From positions 124,001-188,000 of the forward strand of contig NZ_JACHJO010000003.1 of the NCBI RefSeq assembly GCF_014203695.1: a DNA stretch of 64,000 bases. The letters run 5' to 3'. A program made the translations under genes and the position numbers. The DNA is from Nocardiopsis algeriensis (GTDB lineage: Bacteria > Actinomycetota > Actinomycetes > Streptosporangiales > Streptosporangiaceae). Below are positions 63,823 through 64,000 of the stretch, in pieces (position 1 is the first letter of the stretch; each line of letters opens with the position of its first letter). The notes beneath the pieces were generated by a model, which saw only the letters and a program-made list of their open reading frames with translations, did no database searches and was not told where the DNA came from.

Positions 63823-64000
63823 TCAGGAGCAGGACGCGCGCACGGCCGAGGCGGCCACGTGCGCGCCGGTGTGCTCCTGACCCGCGAGGGGGTCGTCTCC
63901 GGCGTTGGTGAGCTGGACGGTGAACTCCGCCGAGGGCGCGGTGAACCCGGTCACCTGCACCCAGCCGCCCCGGACCAGGGACTGGTCGAAACCGAAGACG
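63823..64000 (-). CDS. C-terminal end of an unidentified, probably secreted protein
   Basis: 59 codons ending at TGA (63823-63825); the 5' part is beyond the window. The visible end has GWVQVTGFTAPSAEFTVQLT and finishes HVAASAVRASCS. The beta-strand-like, Thr/Gly-rich sequence with a final Cys is compatible with a secreted or cell-surface protein. It is on the same strand as the beta-helix AAA+ gene, separated by 79 bp with a hairpin. Confidence 0.6.
   Translation of the reverse strand, partial: VFGFDQSLVRGGWVQVTGFTAPSAEFTVQLTNAGDDPLAGQEHTGAHVAASAVRASCS

Overview
High-GC (roughly 70% or more) actinobacterial chromosome with strongly GC-biased third codon positions, many GTG starts and several promoters placed directly on start codons. 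Gene content (B12-dependent ribonucleotide reductase with NrdR, HrdB-type principal sigma factor, DUF7455, DUF3145, DUF5998, F420-type LLM oxidoreductase, PucR-type regulator, and a GH81 glucanase with a CelR/CebR-type operator) points to Nocardiopsis or a close Nocardiopsaceae relative. This is inferred from gene content; no marker sequence was compared.

Layout. 1-5.7 kb: 3'-truncated acyl-CoA ligase gene, divergent leuS, then two overlapping small membrane-anchored protein genes. 5.7-11.7 kb: secreted hydrolase, lexA with an SOS-box promoter, and the nrdR-nrdJ dNTP synthesis unit. 11.8-16.6 kb: two adjacent SPFH/band-7 membrane proteins flanked by small hypothetical genes. 17-22 kb: rnhB, a membrane-anchored double AAA+ ATPase, a sugar-phosphate nucleotidyltransferase and a tyrosine phosphatase, several apparently leaderless. 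21.9-22.5 kb: a repeat cluster. 22.5-24.6 kb: two hypothetical genes. 25-29.2 kb: a PAS-PAS-GAF-PP2C phosphatase and the principal sigma factor. 29.5-39 kb: yaaA, a GNAT, DUF7455, parE, a cysteine desulfhydrase-like gene, a TPR protein, carbonic anhydrase and parC. 39-50.7 kb: GH81 glucanase, RecQ-PRTase fusion, PfkB kinase, PatA-type GNAT/acyl-CoA synthetase fusion, DUF5998, crotonase and an MBL hydrolase. 50.7-54 kb: an accessory-looking unit made of an ECF-like sigma factor, a 140-aa protein and a TPR-CHAT caspase-like protein. 54.3-60.4 kb: DUF3145, PEBP, LLM oxidoreductase, PucR regulator, and an MFS exporter with its TetR repressor and a perfect operator. 60.4-64 kb: a very large beta-helix/AAA+/AAA+ fusion, then a gene cut by the window edge.

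How it fits together. Most of the window is a housekeeping block: translation (leuS), SOS control (lexA), dNTP supply (nrdRJ), RNA/DNA hybrid removal (rnhB), decatenation (parE/parC), helicase (recQ) and basal transcription (hrdB). Accessory functions are interspersed. The most unusual are the sigma/140-aa/CHAT unit, the beta-helix-AAA+ fusion, the RecQ-phosphoribosyltransferase fusion and the CelR-type control site on the glucanase. Convergent gene pairs are commonly separated by perfect GC-rich hairpins. No tRNA, rRNA, CRISPR array, insertion sequence or prophage gene was seen.
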